Assembly: GCA_015179125.1 (NCBI GenBank)
Contig: WHVA01000535.1
Coordinates: 1 to 64,000, forward strand
Source: Gautieria morchelliformis
Taxonomy: Eukaryota > Basidiomycota > Agaricomycetes > Gomphales > Gomphaceae
Reading direction: 5' to 3'
Length of the DNA stretch: 64,000 nt
Shown here one piece after another: positions 33,619 through 43,946 of this stretch (positions are counted from its first letter, which is position 1; the number at the start of each line of letters is the position of its first letter). Under the pieces are notes generated by a model. The model was not told the origin of the DNA, did not search any database, and saw only the letters and a list, made by a program, of their open reading frames with translations. The position numbers and the translations under genes were made by a program.

Positions 33619-34160
33619 CAGGGATGCACACCGTCCGTATTACGGCCACGGCCGTATAATGTACGGCGGGTTGACGGATACGGCAGACCGTATGCCGTCC
33701 GTATGGTCAAGACCTCTCCCCTCTGACGGTACGGTACGGCACCGTACCAGCCATATTACGGTTGACGGCAATATTATACGGTGGGGCTATTGGAAGATCG
33801 GTTAGTGACCGATCCGCATAGACTATGACATTGCATTATATTAGTATGCTCGCCTATGCGGCCTACACAGGTAGCTGCGCTTTATGTCAGCCTATGCAGA
33901 CTAATTAGGCATGCCCGATGTGTACGTGCCAGCAGTAGCGCCCGTCAGGCGCTGTGTTTTTGGCTCGGCTAACACGTTTTCGGCGTTTACCGATGCATGC
34001 CGTATACATACTGTACATACCGTACACGGCCGTATTTGTACGGTATATACGGTGTCAAACCGTACCGTCGGCACAGCACACCGAGCCTTGACGGTACAGG
34101 TGCCGTGGCCGTAATACAGCACCGTACAGCCGTGGATGTACGGCACGGTGTGCATCCCTA
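33619..34160. mobile_element. hAT-like non-autonomous element nested in the pogo-like element
   Basis: 542 bp with inverted ends (C/T)AGGGATGCACACCGT and an 8-bp target duplication GTATTATT (33611-33618, 34161-34168). Eight-base duplications and (T/C)A(G/A)GG-type ends are typical of hAT elements. The interior is packed with CCGTA/TACGG motifs on both strands, possible subterminal transposase-binding repeats. There is no ORF. Confidence 0.9.
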
Positions 34161-34555
34161 GTATTATTGGTTATGGCAGAGTTGATCAGATTACTTATGA
34201 AACATCTCGGTGGACAGCCAAAACTATGGAATGTAGCCGAGTATGGGTTATCTCAGGTATGGATTAAGACAGGTTTGACTGTATACGGACACGTATGTGG
34301 GTTCATGTGGGTCCTAGTGTGACATCGTATCTCCAACACGCACAACATGTGCAAGTAAGCATTTCACCCGCGCGGGCTATCTCATACTTATAGATACTAG
34401 AGGGAGGGCCGCTAGGTAAGGATCTTTTTGTTGGAATTTGAGGCTCAGAGTCCAACAAAGACTTAGCTGGCCCCTCTTCCACAACACGGAAGAAACAGAA
34501 ATAGCGTCTGAGGCGGTCCCCGAGGCGGCCGGAGCACTACATCTCCCGCAAACTG

Positions 34556-34890
34556 GATACTGAGAATGCGGTGGATACGTGACTCCTGAAAGAGCTCGCG
34601 AGACATTCCCTGGTAGATGTGCCGAGCTCTGTCAATGGCGCGAAAACACTCGTGCTTGATCCATCAATAGCTGGCCCGCTTGGTTTGGTGACGGAGGTGT
34701 CGCTGCTTAAGGTGAAATGAATACATGATGCCTACAATTTTTCCCTTCAAATGGACATATTCTAGCTTAGAATGTTAGCACCATAGTGTGGACAAAATGT
34801 TTTGGCTCGAGGCAGGCCCATTATTCGCCACGACGACCAATATTGTATATTTCTGTTGGCCACTGATCAAATGTATCAAAATTATTGCAG
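34556..34890 (+). pseudogene. VPS33: VPS33 5' fragment (Sec1/Munc18 family)
   Basis: Two exons of the vacuolar/lysosomal HOPS-CORVET subunit Vps33. Exon 1 (to 34711) reads LLKELARHSLVDV...GAKTLVLDPSIAGPLGLVTEVSLLK. A 67-nt intron (34712-34778) joins in frame to HHSVDKMFWLEAGPLFATTTNIVY, then PLIKCIKIIA (to 34890), followed by a donor GTACTC. The rest of the roughly 650-residue protein is missing: the next sequence is the X/Y duplication. An in-frame TGA (34580-34582) stands where Arg is expected (DT-R-LLKEL). This is a truncated extra copy; the cell must have a working gene elsewhere. Confidence 0.75.
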
Positions 34891-34929
34891 GTACTCTTCG
34901 TTGTCGAGCGATAAGTTGTGAGTGGCTGC

Positions 34930-35523
34930 GCTCCCTCCCCGCGCAGTGGCACCTCTGAGTCGCTCCTCTCCCTCGCGTCCACCTCCGCCACCGCCTCCAC
35001 GCTCTCCCGCGGACCGCACCGGCGCCCCTGGACCCGCAGCGCCACGGCCACGCGGCGAAGCTCGCGCGGTTCTTCGGCATGGAGTCGAACTGCCGCGCGC
35101 TGTTCCGGGACGTGCTCGCGAGCCTGGAGGAGGGCGTAAGAGAGGAGGGTGAGGAGGGGCAGTTGGGGGTTGATGAGGTGGAGCTGCGTTTTTGGTTGTT
35201 TAATTATTAATATTACTATTAGCTGTTCACGAGCCCACGGCTTTGCTGATTTTCTTTGCTTTTGGCGTTTTGTAGGATTTGTTGGGGACGTTGGGGAATT
35301 TGGAGGTGCGCCGGAATGAGCTCACTGAGTGAGCGAGCTAGCCCCGTGTCGTGCACAGGCACATGCATGCTTCGCCCCACCTCACACGCACTATTGGAGC
35401 ACACCGCACACGACCGGGCACACACACACACTGTACACTACCTACCGAGCACACACGCAGTTCCTTTTTCCTATTTTCTTTCCTTTTCTTCATTTTTTCT
35501 TTTTTGACACTCGGCACCCCATA
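34930..35523 (+). pseudogene. Gene Y, 3' fragment (copy 1)
   Basis: Homologous to 37090-37857: Ser-rich SESLLSLASTSATASTLS, then in another frame ...FFGMESNCRALFRDVLASLEEGV.EEGEEG.LGVDEVE, then after a gap GNLEVRR. Several frameshifts relative to the longer copy. It is followed by CA-rich simple sequence (35410-35460). I do not recognise the protein. Confidence 0.55.
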
Positions 35524-35625
35524 CTAGTTAGTTCTGAACCTGAATCTACGACGTCGCTTGTTCGATATAACAACGTTTTGATTAACGGGAAAAGCGATGT
35601 TCGTAATATACTTATACTGGAAAAG
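35524..35625. repeat. Conserved block P downstream of gene Y (copy 1)
   Basis: The ~100-bp block CTAGTTAGTTCTGAACCTGAATC..CGACGTCGCTTG......AACGGGAAAAGCGATGTT occurs three times: here, 37858-37955, and inverted at 55130-55225. It is better conserved than the flanking coding remnants, and marks the boundary of duplicated segments. Confidence 0.7.
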
Positions 35626-35936
35626 CGTGTACGTGTACGTATAAATGATTATGCATTGCGAGATGCCTGGTTGCCACTCAACGCTTCCACAACATTGCAA
35701 GCCGACATTGTAAGGAGTCGTTGAGCCCAGAGTCACTTAAGTATGCCGGTCGGATATATGTGGTGGAGAATACTTATACTGACGATCGTATCGTGAGGCC
35801 GAGGCGCAGGGCTGCCGCACAGATAAAGGATGGACATGCGGCGGCCGCGTCTGCGCCAGGGCCAGTACTGTGACCGTTGATCGTGCGTCCTTTGACAGGG
35901 AACGGCCTTGGCAGATGCCGTTAAGCCTGTGTGAGA
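35626..35936. other. Unassigned; contains the empty LINE target site
   Basis: 35760-35880 aligns with both flanks of the 49-kb LINE (GCTGCCGCACA...GGACATGC(G/A)GCGGCCGCGTCTG), without the LINE. No coding sequence is recognised. Confidence 0.6.
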
Positions 35937-36860
35937 TTACAATTCTCTCATGGAAGGAGCCGGACGCGCCCGCGGAGGACGCGTAAAAGGCGGGGGAGTC
36001 GGAGCGGGCGGAGGGCTTGCGGCGGAGGGCGTGGTCGGAGTCTGAGGTGGGGGGCGACGGCGGGGTGGGGTGGGGGGGCAGTGTCGTGGCCTTGCGTTAG
36101 ATATGCAGAGAACCGTGGAGTGCCAAACGTGGCTGTTGACGAGGAGGCCGTGCCCGGGCGGGCGCGCGACGGGTGGGCGGGGACGACCTAGAGCTGGAGA
36201 TTGAGCGGGTGGTTCGGCTTTGCGGGGGGCGGGCGGACGACGATGAAGGTCTAATCTGATACGCGAGATCGTCGAGTAAAAGCAGGCTGAAATAGACCTG
36301 CCTCTTTCGAAGAGAGCTTTTTTTTTGTGCTTCTCATTCGAGTCTTCGGACACGTTGGGGCCGTCGTTGAGCCCCTGCTGGCTGGGCGCGTCGTCGGTGA
36401 GCTTGTCGAGTCTCTCGGCAAGTGCGGCGGGGAGGAAGGAGGAGAGTGTGGAGAGCATGTGGGTATAGCGGTTGGAAGAGAGAGGAGCATCGTGACCGGA
36501 AGCGGCGACGTCCCGCGGAACGGGGGCTCGGCGGGCATGGGCGTCGCCGTGGGAGATGGCGCCCAGGGTCCCGCCTGGTGAATACGAATCCGTGCAGCGC
36601 CCTGGCACAGCCCCCGTCCAAGACGCGCAGGCGCCACCAGGAGCCGTGCCGCCCACGGGGGACTCGAGCCAGGCGCTGTTGGCGGAGGATTGGGCGGTGG
36701 CGGCGGCGGCGAGCTTGGTGGGCGGGGTGGGGAGCGGGGGTAGGAAGGGGGGTAAGGATAAGAAGCCGGTGGGGCGGGGGCGGGGGCCAAGGATAAGGAT
36801 AAGAAGAGGGATAAGGACAAGGACAAGGATAAGATGGCGGCGGGGCTGTCGCAGGTGTAC
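35937..36860 (-). pseudogene. Gene X, copy 1 (unrecognised)
   Basis: A minus-strand frame matches the plus-strand frame at 46751-47310. Both share GHDAPLSSNRYTHMLSTLSSFLPAALAERLDKL and DGPNVSEDSNEKHKKK-like helical sequence, and proline-rich tails. Copy 1 lacks the segment HNIRPNTIV....HKRMLEIVDLALLEPAAVWF found at the end of the second copy. The frames shift between copies, so neither is clearly intact. The family is unknown. Because the region is very GC-rich, long open frames on both strands are expected and much of the apparent ORF (beyond the shared blocks) is probably spurious. Confidence 0.45.
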
Positions 36861-37857
36861 ATGTTCTACAGACACTCGCTGAACTCGCTCACGGATATCG
36901 TGGATAAGGTGGGCATTTCGGTTTCGTGTGTGTGCTGTGCTGACGCTGACGCTGATACGGGCGTGCGTGCGTGCAGGACGACAAGGCGAGCCTCGCAGAG
37001 CTGCACCACTACCTCAACCGGTCCGAGTCTGGCTCCTCCACGTCGTCCTACTCCAACGATGAAGACGATGATGCCGACAACGCGGCGTCCACGTCCCTCC
37101 TCGCGCGGCGCCGCTCCCTCCCCGCGCGCACCTCCGTGTCGCTCCTCTCCCTCGCCTCCACGTCCCCCACCGCCTCCACGCTCTCCCGCGACCCCGACCC
37201 GACGCTCGCCCCGCCCTCCGCCTTCTCCTCCACCTTCTCCTTCGCGCCCCCGCCCCCGGACACCATCTTCACGCTCCCCACCTCCTCGCTCTCCCCCACC
37301 CGCAGCGCCGCAAGCGCGCGGCCAAGCTCGCGCGGTTCTTTGGCGTGGAGTCGAACTGCCGCGCGCTGTTCCGGGACGTGCTCGCGAGCCTGGAGGAGGG
37401 CGTGAGGGAGGAGGGGGAGGAGGGCAGGTTGGGGGTTGATGAGGTGGAGGTGCGTTTTTTTGGTGTTTTGGCTGTTCACGGGTTTGCTGATTTTTTTTGC
37501 TTTTTGCGTTTTGTAGGATCTGTTGGGGACGTTGAGGAATTTGGAGGTGCGCCGGATGAGCTCACTGCGTGAGCGAACGAGGCCGCCCGCCGCCCGGCCC
37601 CCCGCGCATAAACACCGGTGTCGTGCGCAGGCACATGCACGCTTCGCCCCACCCCACACACACTATTGGGGCACACCACACCGCAGACACGACCGGGGCC
37701 ACACTGCACACGATCGGGGGCACAAACATACACACTGCACACTGCACACTCCCTACCGGGCACACATGCAGTTCCTTTCTCCTAAATTCCTTTTTTTTTT
37801 TTTTTGCAAATCTTTTTTTTTTTTCGGCACTCCGCACTCGACACTCGGTACCTCGAT
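36556..37857 (+). pseudogene. Gene Y, longest copy (unrecognised)
   Basis: Plus-strand exons can be followed: SSQALLAEDWAVAAAASLVGG, a lysine/aspartate repeat (KDKDKKRDKDKDKDK, about 36790-36834), MAAGLSQVYMFYRHSLNSLTDIVDK, then after an intron (GTGGGC..GTGCAG, about 36909-36976) DDKASLAELHHYLNRSESGSS and a Ser/Thr/Pro-rich region, then RAKLARFFGVESNCRALFRD.LASLEEGV and, after another intron, DLLGTLRNLEVRRMSSLRER. Two frame changes in the GC-rich parts mean that this copy is probably not intact. It could be a cytoskeletal or signalling protein, but I cannot place it. Confidence 0.5.
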
Positions 37858-38381
37858 ACTAGTTAGTTCTGCATCCTGAATCAGCGACGTCGCTTGTATG
37901 ATATAATAACGTTTTGATTAACGGGAAAAGCGATGTTGGTAATATACTTAATCCACAGAAAAAAAAGGAGTGACCGGGACTTGAAGCTTGGAATATGTGT
38001 ACAGCAAGCAGTAAAGTGCACGTGCTCAGCTGGATCCCTGGTTAACTTGTCACCATCGCACACGGCACATTCAGCCACTCGACTGCAAGTAGATATTTAA
38101 TGTAAGGAGTCGTTATGTAGCTGAAATGTTGGGCGAGCCGCGGTGTCGCAGAATTTTCATATAGTTAACATAGCTAGGTAGTACCACCGAATCCGAATTC
38201 CAATTCCACTCCTTGTACTCAAATATACCGAATCTGATCGTATCCTGTAGTCACACCATGCCCGTCGTTTGAGCAATGCTATTTGTGTAATCAACCAGCC
38301 CGTGGCATAGTGAATTATTTTACATGCTGGTTACCGTAGCCTACGCGCCAGTCTCTTCTGTTGACTGTGACGACGACGATC
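37858..38381. repeat. Conserved block P (copy 2) and unassigned sequence
   Basis: 37858-37955 is block P. Poly-T runs at 37788-37826. From 37956 to R1 at 38382 nothing is recognised. Confidence 0.5.
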
Positions 38382-38895
38382 GCTTTCCTACTTCGTGGAT
38401 ATATAGCTCAGGCTTCAAGGTCCATGTACAAAACGTTTGTTCGGTTGAAATTTGGCAGGTTATGGTTTTAACATGCTCAACCACGAATGATAGACTGGCC
38501 ATGGAATAATGTTCGAGTGCCAGTTTCACTGTGACTGTGTCGTCGGTACTGATGAAGTATGATGAGATTTAGTGTAACGACGCGAGGAAAAACTATTCTC
38601 GTACGATGCACAGGGCTTGCTCATGCTTCCAAGCTGTTATCAGAAGGGCGGTCATACATCACTAGAACAGCATAACTTTGAACACCGCGTGTTGTCCGCG
38701 CAACTCCGCATCTCAGCTAGTATTGGGCAGCAACCTGATCCTTGCAACCGTGATACTTCCTATCTGGAAGAGACTTTACACTCTGCGGGCTGAGCAACCT
38801 CTCTCTAGGGTCTAGTCTGACATACCGATTGAGCTGTGAGTACGTGGTACTACTAGTAGGTCTCAAGACAGTTCAGGGGCTATACTGGACCTGTA
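38382..38895 (+). repeat. Dispersed repeat R1, left part of the second copy
   Basis: Near-identical to 21178-21686. The copy is split after CTGTA (38891-38895) by Copia-2 and resumes at 43397. Confidence 0.9.
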
Positions 38896-39117
38896 TGTGG
38901 AACGAAGGAGATATAATAATCTGATATTCTACGATCTCAAGTAGATCGTTCTGCCTTATATACAAAATATGATGTCCATTGTATTACCAATCCCTTCGAG
39001 CTGCTGTGCCAATGCGATGCCGGTGCACCAGCAACCCGGGGTTGAGAGCGATCTCGAACCTCCGGCTAAGTGCGTGCCGGCTCTGCCTTGGCGGTGTCAT
39101 CGTCCCGATTACTAACA
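38896..39117 (-). mobile_element. Copia-2 3' LTR
   Basis: 222 bp, TGTGGAACG..ACTAACA on the plus strand. Confidence 0.95.
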
Positions 39118-40466
39118 CTCCCCCTCAGCGAGAAGTCCCTTCGACAAAATCCTAATTTCCCTAATAGATACCTGTGTTGGTGTAAATCCAATCCCTTTGT
39201 AAATATGTCCGCTATGTTCTCCTTCGTCGGTATGTACGTAAGTGATGCCTCGTGAGAGGCCACTTTCTCACGGATGAAATGATATGCGACATTGATGTGT
39301 TTGGTACGCGGATGATACGTTGCGTCATGCGATAGTGTAATGGCGCCTAGATTGTCTGATCGAAGTGACGTGGGCTGGGTTTGATCGATTCCTACTTCCT
39401 CGATGAAACGCCTCAGCCAGATTAATTGCTTGGCGCCCTCGGTAAGTGCCATGTATTCGGCCTCCGTGGTAGATAGCGCGATCATTCGCTGCTTCTTCGA
39501 GCTCCATGCGATAGCTCCCCCTCCTAGTATAGCTACATAGCCACTAATAGATAGTGCGTCGTTTCTATTAGCATAATCTGAGTCAACGAATATTTCGAGG
39601 TCGAGACCAGTGTCTCGTCGGAAGGTTATGCCGTCGTCACGTGACCCCTTGAGGTACCTGAGCGCGTGCTTGATCACCGTCCAGTGCTCGGTTCCGTAAG
39701 TAGTAGTGAATTGGCTCAAGTGTTGTACGGTAAAAGCCAAATCAGGTCGCGTGCTGAGTGCTGCATACATTAGTGATCCGATCGCTTTGGCATAGGGTAC
39801 TTCGGCAGTTGGACCTGTTGAGTCCATGGGTGTCGTGAGTTTGATCATTTTATGCAGCGGTGTAGATACCGAATGAGCCGTTGTCATGTTGAATCGATCG
39901 AGTATGATGTCGATGTAATGTCCTTGAGACATGATCAGTGTTCCCTCATCCCTATTCCTCTCAACTCTAATTCCCAAGATTTTCTTCATTTCTCCTAAAT
40001 CTGTTAAAGGGAATTTTCCATGGAGCTCCCCCTTGAGCTTAATCATCCCTCCCTTGGAGTCAGCAAATAGTCTGAAGTCGTCCACATATACTGATATGAC
40101 TTCGATTGAATCCTTATCTTGTCTGATGTAGACGCATTCATCGGCTGTACTTTGATGGAAGCCGAGATCGAGTAGTAATTTGCGTAAGCGCTGATGCCAA
40201 GCTCGTCCCGATTGTTTGAGTCCGTAGAGCGCTCTGTATATTCTTAGAACGCGTCCAGATCCATCATCAAAACCGTCGGGCTGGCGCATGTAGATCTCCT
40301 CATCTATGGTTGAATTGAGGTAGGCGCCTTTGACATCCATCATTTCGATTTCCCAATCGAGTGTGTTTGCGATTGCTAATAGAACACGTAGTGAATCGAA
40401 TTTGACCACGGGTGAGGTTATCTCGTAGTAATCCATCCCTGGCCTCTGTGTGAATCCGAGCCACAA
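39066..40466 (-). pseudogene. Copia-2 reverse transcriptase and RNase H
   Basis: The frame contains GFTQRPGMDYYEITSPVVKFDSLR, LDWEIEMMDVKGAYLNSTIDEEIYMRQ, YGLKQSGRAWHQRL and the active-site box ISVYVDDFRLFA. RNase H follows: FVDSDYANRND.LSISGY, LSTTEAEYMAL, KHINVAYHFIREKV. Its last codons run into the 3' LTR. It is separated from the upstream frame by a frameshift at about 40455 (upstream frame ARVVAR, this frame GFTQRP). Catalytic residues look intact. Confidence 0.9.
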
Positions 40467-40542
40467 CCCTTGCTTTAGCCTTATCGAATTGTCCGTCCGG
40501 TTGTGTTTTGACAGCGTATACCCATCGGCAACCGATCGCTAC

Positions 40543-42507
40543 TCATCCGGGTGGTAGTTCTGTTAATTCCCATGTTCCTAATGTCTTGTGTTGATCCATC
40601 TCAATTTCCATCGCTTTCTCCCAGATCGGTGCATCATCACGTGATACCGCCGCTCTGTAATTCTCAGGTTCAGTGACGATTTCTTTCGTTATGTAAACCT
40701 CCTCGGTGCATCCTGAATCATTCAGCTTCCGGTAATCCGGTCTTTGGGTGATACGCGTGCTCCGTCGAATCTGTGGAGCTGGCGCTTGTTCAGGTGGATC
40801 AGGAACAGGTGTTGTCTGGGGTGATGACGTCTGTGGGGTAGATGTGATCGGGTCCAGCACATGCTCGCGCGGTGAGTGCTCCCCCTCGAGCGGTGCCGTG
40901 TCGTTATCGTCGTTATCTGGGATGGGGTAGAGTCGGTTGTCATTTTCGTCAAATGTAATGTTCCTAGAGACTTGAACGTGCTTTGAGGCTTTATTGTAAT
41001 ACCTCCAGGCTTTTGCATGTTCTGATACTCCGACGAAGATATGTTCTTCTGCCTTTGGATCAAGTTTGGCTCGACGTTGATCCGGCACCATAACCCAACA
41101 ATTTGTTCCGAATTCCTCTAGACGTGCTATGTTCGGCTTCTTGCCGAATAGTGCTTGGAACGGCGTTGCGTCATCTCCAAGCGCTCGCGTGGCTGATCGA
41201 TTTTTGATATAGCACGCGTAAGCCACGGCCTCGGGCCAGAGTATTTTTGGCAGGTTCTTGGCAAATATCATTGCCCGTGCGTGCTGGAGTAAGGTCCGGT
41301 TGAGTCGTTCGGCGATTCCATTCTGGGCTGGGGAGTATGGAGCTGTGGTCTCCATGATAATGCCATATTTTGCACAAAAATCCTTGAAATTTTTATTGAC
41401 ATATTCCCCTCCATTATCCGAGCGAAACCTCTTTAGTTTCTGACCTGTTTGGGTCTCGAGGAATGCCTTGTACGTCTTGAAGTGTTTGAGCGCTTCATCT
41501 TTGGTGCTCCCGAAATAAATGACCGTGTACCTAGATTTGATATCCGTGAAAGAATAAAAGTATTTCTCATGCGATGGTCCCTCGGTCTGGGCAGGTCCCC
41601 ATACATCGGATACTGTTAGGTCACCGACCTGTTCTACAGTGTCCTCGGCTCTTTTGGGGAATGGCTCCACATGCCGTTTGCCTTGTATGCATGCTTTGCA
41701 CTGGCTCGGCTCGTTTGACTCGTCGATCTCAAGTCCGGTGACTAGATCGTTAGATTTCAACATCTTTATAGAATTTATGTTGACGTGCCCGAGTATCCTG
41801 TGCCATTTGTCCCATGACCGTCCTTTTGCCGCTGCGGCAAAGTCCCGTGCCTCGACTGATCGAGTGACCGGGGCCTTCATACAGAACAGCCGCCCGCGCT
41901 TCTGTCCCTGTGCGAAGGTAACTCCGGCGCGTGATTTGAATTCAACGCCGGTGCCTGAAAATGTGGCCGTGTTACCCTTATCAGTTAAACGCCCTACACT
42001 GATAAGGTTGTTCGGCGCATCTGGTGCGTGTTTGACGTCACGTAGCTCGATCGTGTTCGTCTTGGCGCCGACCTTGAATTCCATGTAGATCGTGCCTCGG
42101 CCTTGTGTATGTAGTACCGCATCAGGTGAAATTCCTTCAATTTCCGATGGATCCTCGGCATAGCTAGCGAAATCATTTCGGCTTCTAGCTATGTGTGTTG
42201 TTGCCGCTGAATCGGCTAACCAGTCGGATGCAGATATAGCACTGTATGCTACCTCCTTAGATACAAATGCGAAGTCCTTTTCTTCTGCTTGTTTGACTGT
42301 TTCTTTGTTCCCTGATTTGAACCATGTCGGTGCTTGGCCCTCCTTGCCGCCACCTTTCGCCCAGCAGTCTTTCACGTAGACCCTTCTTGCCGCAATTTCG
42401 GCACTTTCCTTTTGTTGCTCCTGAGTCATCTTTCCTGGTTCTGTGACGTTGTTGCGCCTTAAGCGCCGTCTGCCGTGCCGATCCAGCTTTCCGTGCTCAG
42501 TCCTCAT
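40543..42507 (-). pseudogene. Copia-2 zinc knuckle, protease and integrase
   Basis: Order: protease (WLADSAATTHIARSRNDF, where D-S-A-A replaces the usual DSGA), GAG-pre-integrase (WHRILGHVNINSIK...CKACIQGKRH), integrase core with FTDIKSRYTVIYF (D), RFRSDNGGEYVNK (D) and YSPAQNGIAERLNRT (E), then a variable linker and the start of RT. It ends ELPPG-TGA; the next codons are VAIGCRWVYAVKT, so TGA replaces Arg. At the 5' end the CCHC knuckle (CRNCGKKG..VKDC) is split between two frames by one extra base near 42384. Confidence 0.9.
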
Positions 42508-43084
42508 CGAGGACCCGAGCTATTAATATATCAGCTGTTGTCCCGGCTCCACTGGCGTTTACTGCCATAATAAACGCCGACCAAGAATCTGGTAATGACG
42601 TCAGCAACGTGTTCGAGAACTCGGTGTCACTGATGTAATGTCCCCGCGCATTCAGTTCCTGTTGAATGCCGCGGAGCTTGCGTACGTGCTCCTCCATGTT
42701 CTCGCCGTCCTCGGCAAGCGTCCTGAAGAAATCTCTTCGGAGATTTACAATCCCCACTGCTCCCTTTGATTCAAATATTGCTTGTAGACTAGTCCATACA
42801 GCAAATGCAGACATCGTCTGATTGATGTAAACTAGTTGTTCATCGGCAACTCTGAGGCAAATCTCTTTTCTAGCTTTCTTGTCCTTCCTTCTCCAATCGT
42901 CGATTTCCTGCTGTTTGGTCGCAGTGACGTTGATGGCATCTGCCGGTCTCGGTTCCGTCTCCCTGCCGATAGCCACGTCCCACAGATCTAAATCATCGAG
43001 TATCCACTCGAGCCGCCGGCGCCACGCCGCGTAATTATCCCCGTTCAAGGGGTCGATCTTGTACGTGTTGTTGCTACTCGACAT
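42497..43084 (-). pseudogene. Copia-2 gag
   Basis: 195 codons from ATG at 43084: IDPLNGDNYAAWRRRLEWILDDLDLWD, VYINQTMSAFAVWTSLQAIFES, LRRDFFRTLAEDGENMEEHVRKLRGI: a Copia-type gag (UBN2/Retrotran_gag families), forming the virus-like particle. It ends ILIARVLDED-TGA, and the same frame continues ARKAGSARQTALKAQQRHRTRKDD into the zinc knuckle, so the stop replaces an Arg codon inside gag and not at its end. Confidence 0.9.
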
Positions 43085-43174
43085 CGTCGATCGGTTATTG
43101 AGCCGTTGGAGTATAGAGCGTAGTTGGAGTAAGCTAGATGTGTAATAGTTTAGTTATGGCCGGGGCCCATAACC

Positions 43175-43396
43175 TGTGGAACGAAGGAGATATAATAATC
43201 TGATATTCTACGATCTCAAGTAGATCGTTCTGCCTTATATACAAAATATGATGTCCATTGTATTACCAATCCCTTCGAGCTGCTGTGCCAATGCGATGCC
43301 GGTGCACCAGCAACCCGGGGTCGAGAGCGATCTCGAACCTCCGGCTAAGTGCGTGCCGGCTCTGCCTTGGCGGTGTCATCGTCCCGATTACTAACA
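43175..43396 (-). mobile_element. Copia-2 5' LTR
   Basis: 222 bp, same ends as the 3' LTR. Confidence 0.95.
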
Positions 43397-43719
43397 CTGT
43401 ACGTGACCTGGTATTTTTCTACTGGGTATTATCTGTCGTTGGCATTGACCAGAGTCTGTAGGTACTAAAGACACGTCTGGCCGGCGGCGTGACTATCGGA
43501 CAAGAAGAGTTTGAACATCTCAGGAGTTTGAAACCCCTTCAAGTCCTAGTAGCGACAGTACACCTGATATCAATATCAGTACCTAGAATTGAAGGCTATA
43601 GGCCCTTTAACAAGATTATAAAACCAGAAATTCATGTGTTTGTGTGGCAGAGAAGTAGGCCGGTCAAGACTCAACCACTAAGTATTTCTGACATCAAATT
43701 CTGCAGAGCTCTCTTACTC
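43397..43719 (+). repeat. Dispersed repeat R1, right part of the second copy
   Basis: Continues R1 after the Copia-2 duplication and ends CTCTCTTACTCAAT, exactly where the first copy is cut by Gypsy sequence at 22010. Confidence 0.9.
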
Positions 43720-43946
43720 AATTTTCATGAAAGTGGATCATTTTGTACCTAAGCTGCTTACTGATGAGCGAGTAAGCTGACAAGAGGCAATTCTGAGGCG
43801 TTCGCTCACGGTGAGCGAGCGTATTTTCAAACTCCTACGTTGTGTCGGATGCTCTCTCCTAGTACAGTTACGTGGAAGTGCGAGACATAATCCCCATTGG
43901 CGGAACTGTTGCACCCGTGCATTCCCGTACGAGTCGTACGAGAATG

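Larger units (their letters stand above)
32926..34281. mobile_element. Pogo-like (Tc1/mariner superfamily) non-autonomous element
   Basis: The terminal inverted repeats CAGTCAAACCTGT..TAATCCATACC match at about 23 of 26 positions. The element is flanked by TA on both sides (32924-32925 and 34282-34283). Removing it with one TA regenerates ACTGTATATA(C/T)GGAC, as in the other Copia-1 LTR, so insertion at a TA is proved by the empty site. Total 1356 bp, of which 550 bp is a later hAT-like insertion. There is no transposase DDE domain; one small ORF lies inside. Confidence 0.95.
27003..34338 (-). mobile_element. Copia-1: Ty1/Copia retrotransposon with nested insertions
   Basis: Minus orientation. 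The 3' LTR is 27003-27144 (142 bp, TGTTGAACT..TCCAACA on the plus strand); the 5' LTR is 32839-34338, the same 142-bp sequence split by a pogo-like element. Flanks are CCCAC and CGCAC, an imperfect 5-bp duplication. The primer site GGTTATGGGCC lies just inside the 5' LTR (32828-32838, minus), and a GAGGGGGGG purine tract lies just inside the 3' LTR. Gag-protease, integrase and RT-RNase H occur in Copia order. Pol is split by a second insertion (29861-31076). Confidence 0.9.
38896..43396 (-). mobile_element. Copia-2: nearly complete Ty1/Copia element
   Basis: 4501 bp, with LTRs of 222 bp (38896-39117 and 43175-43396) that appear to differ at one base, and a perfect 5-bp target duplication CTGTA. 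The uninterrupted target is present at 21682-21686. The primer site GGTTATGGGCCC is inside the 5' LTR (43163-43174, minus) and a GAGGGGGAG tract inside the 3' LTR. Gag and pol are complete in extent but broken by two TGA codons and two frameshifts. The near-identical LTRs imply recent insertion. Confidence 0.95.

Noticed and set aside
35937-36875. Full-length 312-codon and 203-codon overlapping frames of the X region as separate genes
   Set aside because: They overlap each other and gene Y on the opposite strand in GC-rich low-complexity sequence. Only the blocks shared with the second copy are retained.
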